DNA of 9,687 nt. Origin: Burkholderiales bacterium (GTDB lineage Bacteria; Pseudomonadota; Gammaproteobacteria; Burkholderiales; JAEUOS01). The position numbers and the translations under genes were made by a program. The stretch's first letter is position 1. Each line of letters starts with the position of its first letter. Shown in pieces: positions 6,372 through 9,687 of the stretch. The stretch spans positions 1 through 9,687 of the forward strand of contig CANGUJ010000117.1 of NCBI GenBank assembly GCA_947456845.1. Direction: 5' to 3'. The notes beneath the pieces were generated by a model. It did not search any database, was not told where the DNA came from, and was given only the letters and a program-made list of their open reading frames with translations.

Positions 6372-6778
6372 TCAATCCCGACGCACTCGCACCGCTTCTG
6401 GAAGGCGACAACGCGCCCCATTTCAAGGCAGCCGCCGAAGGGCGCCTCTCGGTGCCGCATTGCCGTGACTGCGACCACCACTGGTTTCCGGCGGCGCATA
6501 TCTGCCCCAAGTGCCTGGGCGAAGCGGTCGACTGGGTCGCAGTCTCCGGCCGCGCGACCCTGTGGTCGTGGTGCGAGTTCCATCGCCCCTACTTCAAAAG
6601 CCTGCGCGACAAGGTGCCCTATGTGGTGGTGGCGGTCACCCTGGAAGAGGGACCGCAGCTCTACGGCAACCTGGTCGATACGGCGCCGGCCGATCTCAAG
6701 GTCGGCATGGCCCTTGAGGCGGTATTCACGCCCGCGGGGGATGCGGGCATGGTGAATTTCCGCGCCGCGCAGCCGTGA
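6368..6778 (+). CDS. Stand-alone DUF35 protein: Zn-ribbon plus OB-fold, partner of the thiolase-fold protein
   Basis: The 136-residue product has the typical two-part DUF35 build. An N-terminal helix (HFKAAAEGRL) leads into a rubredoxin-like zinc ribbon with C32, C35, C46 and C49 (C-x2-C-x10-C-x2-C). After it comes an OB-fold of the type reported to contact acyl-CoA (GRATLWSW, VPYVVVAVTLEEGP, LYGNLVD, VGMALEAVF). DUF35 proteins pair with thiolase-fold enzymes, for example Ltp2-ChsH2 in steroid side-chain loss, BbsA-BbsB in toluene catabolism and PhlB with PhlC. The start codon overlaps the stop of the thiolase-fold gene (ATGA, 6368-6371) and has a strong GGGAGG site (6358-6363), so the two should be made in equal amounts as a complex. 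Unlike actinobacterial ChsH2, no MaoC hydratase domain is fused to it. Confidence 0.92.
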   Translation: MINPDALAPLLEGDNAPHFKAAAEGRLSVPHCRDCDHHWFPAAHICPKCLGEAVDWVAVSGRATLWSWCEFHRPYFKSLRDKVPYVVVAVTLEEGPQLYGNLVDTAPADLKVGMALEAVFTPAGDAGMVNFRAAQP

Positions 6779-6812
6779 GCCGCGGCGCCATGGCCCGGCG
6801 GGAGCGCCGCCC

Positions 6813-8420
6813 ATGAACCGCATGCCGGTGGCGCGCACCTTGCCGCGCCTGGTCGAGGAACTGGCGCACGCCTTCGGGTCGCGGCCCGCGTTGTCCGGGG
6901 CGGGCCGGCACCTCACCTATGCGCAGATGCGCGACGAGGTGTGGCGCATCGCGCGGCGCCTGCACCGCCTGGGCGTGCGGCGCGGCGACAAGGTCGGCAT
7001 CCTGATGGGCAACCGCGTGGAGTGGGTCACCAGCTGCCTGGCCATCACCAGCCTGGGCGCGGTGATGGTCTCGCTCAATACCTGGGCCACGACGCGCGAG
7101 CTGGAATACATGCTGGCGCATTCCGAAGCGCGCACCCTGATCGCCTACCCGACCTTCCTCAAGGCAGACTACGGCGCCATGCTGCGCGAACTCGAACCGC
7201 ATGCGGCGCGGCTGCCGCACCTGCGCGAAGTGCTGGGCACCGGCGCGACCCTGCCGCCCGGCTGGCAGCCGCTGTTCGACGGCGTGACCGATGCGGATAC
7301 GAGTGACGATGCAGCGATTGCGGCCGCATTTGCCGCCGTGGCGCCGGAAGACATCGCCTACCTGCTCTACACCTCGGGCTCGACGGCGAAACCCAAGGGC
7401 GTCCAGTTGCAGCATTACCCGCTGATCGAGAACCTGTGGAACATCGGCGAGCGCATGCATGTGACCGAGCATGACCGCCTGTGGCTGGCGGTGTCGATGT
7501 TCTGGGGCCTGGGGTGTTCCAATGCGCTCTTCAACCTGCTGACCCACGGCGGCAGCATCGTGCTGCAGGAATCCTTCGAGCCGGGCGAGGCGCTGCGCCT
7601 GATCGAGGAGGAGAAGTGCACCCTGTTCTACGGCACCGCCAACATGGCGCAGGCCCTGCACGAGCATCCGGACCGGGCGTGCCGCGACCTCTCGACGCTG
7701 CGCGGCGGTGCCGCGGTCGGCACGCCGGAACAGATCATGCGCGTGGTGGAACTGGGGGCGAAAGAGATCTGCAACATCTACGGCATGACCGAAGGCTATG
7801 GCAACTGCCATGTGGCCGACGCGCGCGATCCGCTCGAGAAGCGGCTCGAATCGGTAGGACGCATCCTGCCCGGCCGGCAGCAGAAGATCGTCTCGCCCGA
7901 GGGCCGCGTGCTGCCGCCGGGCGAGGTGGGCGAGCTGATGCTCAAGGGCTACATGACGCCGGGCTACTACAAGGATCCGGCCGCCACGGCCGCGAGCTTC
8001 GATGAAGAGGGCTATTTCCGCACCGGCGACCTCGCCTACCTCGATGCGCAGGGCTACCTGTATTTTCGCGGGCGGCTGAAGGAGCTGGTCAAGACCGGCG
8101 GCATCAACGTGGCCCCGGCCGAGGTGGAGGAGGCCATCATGGCCATGCCCGGGGTGCGCCTGGCGCAGGTGGTGGGCGTGCCCGACGCGACGCGCGACGA
8201 ACTGCTGGCCGCGGTGATCGTGAAGAAGCCCGGCGCTTCGCTCACGGTGGAGGCCGTGACGGCGCGTTGCCGCGAGGTGCTGGCCGCCTACAAGGTGCCG
8301 CGCCTGGTGCGCTTCGTCGACGAGCGCGAACTGCCGCTCACCACCACCGGCAAGATCCAGAAAAACCGCATTGCGGCCACATTCTTCGCGCCGCCAACCC
8401 CGCCGGAGGGCTCGGCATGA
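6813..8420 (+). CDS. Acyl-CoA synthetase / AMP-dependent CoA ligase 2 (ANL family)
   Basis: This 535-residue ANL ligase has all expected motifs: phosphate loop YTSGSTAKPKG (186-196), A5 motif YGMTE (323-327), TGD (404-406), hinge GRLKELVKTGGINVAPAEVE (from 420) and the adenylation lysine K514 in TTTGKIQKN. It is not a recent copy of the first ligase: the phosphate loop, hinge (KTGG versus RRRG) and substrate-pocket region (SMFWGLGCSNALFNLL) all differ. It therefore probably acts on another acid of the same pathway. Its KTGGINVAP hinge is like that of medium-chain or aromatic acyl-CoA ligases. The ATG at 6813 has GGGAG (6800-6804) eight nt upstream and lies 34 nt after the DUF35 stop. An in-frame ATG at 6822 is a weaker alternative. 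The 3' end overlaps the next gene by ATGA. Confidence 0.9.
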   Translation: MNRMPVARTLPRLVEELAHAFGSRPALSGAGRHLTYAQMRDEVWRIARRLHRLGVRRGDKVGILMGNRVEWVTSCLAITSLGAVMVSLNTWATTRELEYMLAHSEARTLIAYPTFLKADYGAMLRELEPHAARLPHLREVLGTGATLPPGWQPLFDGVTDADTSDDAAIAAAFAAVAPEDIAYLLYTSGSTAKPKGVQLQHYPLIENLWNIGERMHVTEHDRLWLAVSMFWGLGCSNALFNLLTHGGSIVLQESFEPGEALRLIEEEKCTLFYGTANMAQALHEHPDRACRDLSTLRGGAAVGTPEQIMRVVELGAKEICNIYGMTEGYGNCHVADARDPLEKRLESVGRILPGRQQKIVSPEGRVLPPGEVGELMLKGYMTPGYYKDPAATAASFDEEGYFRTGDLAYLDAQGYLYFRGRLKELVKTGGINVAPAEVEEAIMAMPGVRLAQVVGVPDATRDELLAAVIVKKPGASLTVEAVTARCREVLAAYKVPRLVRFVDERELPLTTTGKIQKNRIAATFFAPPTPPEGSA

Positions 8421-9439
8421 ACGTCATCCACGCCACCGCGCTGGCCATCGAAAGCATAGCCCCGGCGAGCGCGCCCAAGCCGGAACCGCAGCGCGGCGAT
8501 ATTCTGATCCGCGTGGGCAAGGCGAGCCTCAACTACCGCGACCTGGCGGTGCTCTCGGGCACCCATATCGCCGCGGCCACCCTGCCGTTCGTGCCGTGTT
8601 CCGACGCCTGCGGCGTGGTCGAGGCGGTCGGTACCGATGTCACCCGTTTCAAGCCCGGCGACCGTGTGGTCACCTGCTACATCCAGGGCTGGCGCGACGG
8701 CCGGTTGAAAAAGGAGCACCGCATGCGCACGCTCGGCGGCCCGCTGCCCGGGGTGCTGCAGGAATATCTGGTCGTGCCGGCGGAGGACGCGGTGGCTGCG
8801 CCCGCGCATCTCAGCGACAGCGAGGCCGCCACCCTGCCGATCGCGGCGCTCACCGCCTGGACGGCGCTGCAGGAGGGCGGCGTGCGCCCCGGCGACACGG
8901 TGCTGGTGCAGGGCACCGGCGGCGTAGCCCTGTTCGGCCTGCAGTTCGCCCGGGCGGCCGGCGCGCGCGTCATCGCGCTCACCTCCAGCGCCGAGAAGGC
9001 CGCCATGCTCGCCCGCCTGGGCGCGGCTGAAGTGATCGACTATCGCAGGATCCCGGGCTGGGCCGCCGCGGTGCGCGAGGCCAGCGGCGGGCAGGGCGCC
9101 GACATCGTCATCGAGACTGTCGGCAGCACGCTGGAGCAATCGCTGGGCGCAGTGGCCTTCGGCGGCTTCATCGGCATGGTGGGCTTTCTCGGCGGGCTCA
9201 CGGTGCCGCTCAACCTGCGCCAGATGATCGGCCCCAACATCCGTCTGCAGGGCGTGGTGGTGGGCTCGCGCGCGGGCTTCGAGGCGATGAACCGCGCCAT
9301 GGTCATGCACGCTATCCATCCGGTGCTGGACCGCACCTTCGCCTTCGCGGACGCGCAGGCCGCGTTCGCGCGCATGAAGGCCGCGGCGCATGTGGGCAAG
9401 ATCGTCATCGACGTGGATGGCACGGGAGAAGCGCGATGA
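8417..9439 (+). CDS. Zinc-free MDR-family NAD(P)-dependent oxidoreductase
   Basis: This 340-residue medium-chain dehydrogenase/reductase shows the GroES-like N-terminus (SLNYRDLAVLSG, 37-48) and the cofactor motif GTGGVA (166-171) in LVQGTGGVALFGLQFARAAG, followed by ALTSSAEK. The catalytic zinc ligands are absent: N39 stands where zinc ADHs have Cys, and PCSDACG (60-66) replaces the GHE loop. The four-Cys structural-zinc lobe is also missing. This matches the quinone-oxidoreductase-like, zinc-independent MDR branch often annotated as 'NAD(P)-dependent alcohol dehydrogenase'. The lack of an acidic residue after the second Rossmann strand (TSS) hints at NADP(H), which is tentative. Its reaction is likely reduction or oxidation of a carbonyl or enone. 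The start overlaps the ligase stop (ATGA, 8417-8420) and has GGAGGG at 8405-8410. Confidence 0.88.
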   Translation: MNVIHATALAIESIAPASAPKPEPQRGDILIRVGKASLNYRDLAVLSGTHIAAATLPFVPCSDACGVVEAVGTDVTRFKPGDRVVTCYIQGWRDGRLKKEHRMRTLGGPLPGVLQEYLVVPAEDAVAAPAHLSDSEAATLPIAALTAWTALQEGGVRPGDTVLVQGTGGVALFGLQFARAAGARVIALTSSAEKAAMLARLGAAEVIDYRRIPGWAAAVREASGGQGADIVIETVGSTLEQSLGAVAFGGFIGMVGFLGGLTVPLNLRQMIGPNIRLQGVVVGSRAGFEAMNRAMVMHAIHPVLDRTFAFADAQAAFARMKAAAHVGKIVIDVDGTGEAR

Positions 9440-9687
9440 AAGCCATCGTGGTGCGGCAAACCGGCGGGCTCGAGGCCATGAACCTGGAGACCGTGCCCGA
9501 CCCGACCCCTGCGGACAGGGACGTGGTCATCCAGGTCGAGGCCTGCGGCGTATGCATGCACGATGTGGCGGTGCGCAACGGCACCCTGAAGCGCGGCGTC
9601 GAGTTGCCCTGCATCCTGGGCCATGAAGTCTCCGGTACGGTTGTGGCGGTGGGCAGCAAGGTCAGCCGTTTCCGCGTGGGCCAGCGC
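9436..9687 (+). CDS. Zinc-dependent alcohol dehydrogenase, N-terminal part (runs off the window)
   Basis: The first 84 codons are present. They show the GroES-like domain of a zinc-dependent MDR alcohol dehydrogenase: MKAIVVRQTGG, the zinc-ligand segment EACGVCMHD (C40) and LGHEVSGTVVAVG (H63, E64 of the GHE motif). In contrast to the preceding MDR gene, the catalytic zinc site is kept. Residue 41, usually His in GVCHTD-type enzymes, is Met. The ATG overlaps the previous stop (ATGA, 9436-9439) and has GGGAGAA at 9424-9430, so translation is probably coupled. The cofactor domain and the structural-zinc lobe lie beyond the window. The likely role is NAD(P)-linked oxidation of an alcohol, or reduction of an aldehyde, formed in the pathway. 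Confidence 0.87.
   Translation, partial: MKAIVVRQTGGLEAMNLETVPDPTPADRDVVIQVEACGVCMHDVAVRNGTLKRGVELPCILGHEVSGTVVAVGSKVSRFRVGQR

Noticed and set aside
6726..7811. 361-codon open frame on the - strand
   Set aside because: Antisense shadow of the second CoA ligase. It shows no family motifs, has low-complexity His/Arg/Gln-rich composition, and there is no ribosome site or gap that would suit a real gene.
1..9687. Mobile elements, CRISPR arrays, tRNA/rRNA genes, phage or defence genes
   Set aside because: I saw no transposase or integrase motifs, no terminal repeats with target duplications, no regularly spaced repeats and no tRNA-like cloverleaf. The window reads as metabolic chromosome.

Overview
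The window reads as a piece of a betaproteobacterial, probably Burkholderiales (Bordetella/Achromobacter/Cupriavidus-like) chromosome. The basis is very high GC with G/C-ending codons throughout, and two orphan periplasmic solute-binding proteins of the Bug (TctC-like) family, which is massively expanded in that order. The lineage is inferred from gene content, not from a marker gene. All genes lie on the + strand.

Layout: (1) positions 1-121 hold the 3' end of a gene whose tail resembles the PDZ domain of HtrA/DegP-type serine proteases. (2) A 163-nt gap carries an inverted repeat and leads into a Bug solute-binding protein (285-1259). (3) A 444-nt gap (1260-1703) holds one doubtful small ORF, two inverted repeats or palindromes, and a promoter-like region that shares sequence blocks with the region in front of the first Bug gene. 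(4) From 1704 to the right edge runs a tight eight-gene unit: SMP-30/gluconolactonase-type lactonase, second Bug protein, acyl-CoA ligase 1, thiolase-fold protein, stand-alone DUF35 Zn-ribbon/OB protein, acyl-CoA ligase 2, zinc-free MDR oxidoreductase, and a zinc-type alcohol dehydrogenase cut by the window end. Gaps are 10-37 nt, and three junctions are 4-nt ATGA overlaps.

Working model (inference): a catabolic operon for an imported carboxylate or lactone. The lactonase opens a ring, the ligases make CoA thioesters, the thiolase-fold/DUF35 pair cleaves or transfers the CoA-bound chain, and the two MDR enzymes oxidise or reduce the alcohol, aldehyde or ketone formed. The most notable point is the thiolase-fold protein. 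It lacks the thiolase nucleophilic Cys and the GHP histidine. It carries instead two tyrosines 50 residues apart (Y284, Y334) in contexts resembling the steroid side-chain aldolase Ltp2, which also works with a DUF35 partner. The operon may therefore encode a retro-aldol C-C cleavage route, with a substrate that cannot be named from sequence. No acyl-CoA dehydrogenase, hydratase, steroid-ring gene, transporter membrane subunit or regulator is visible in the window.
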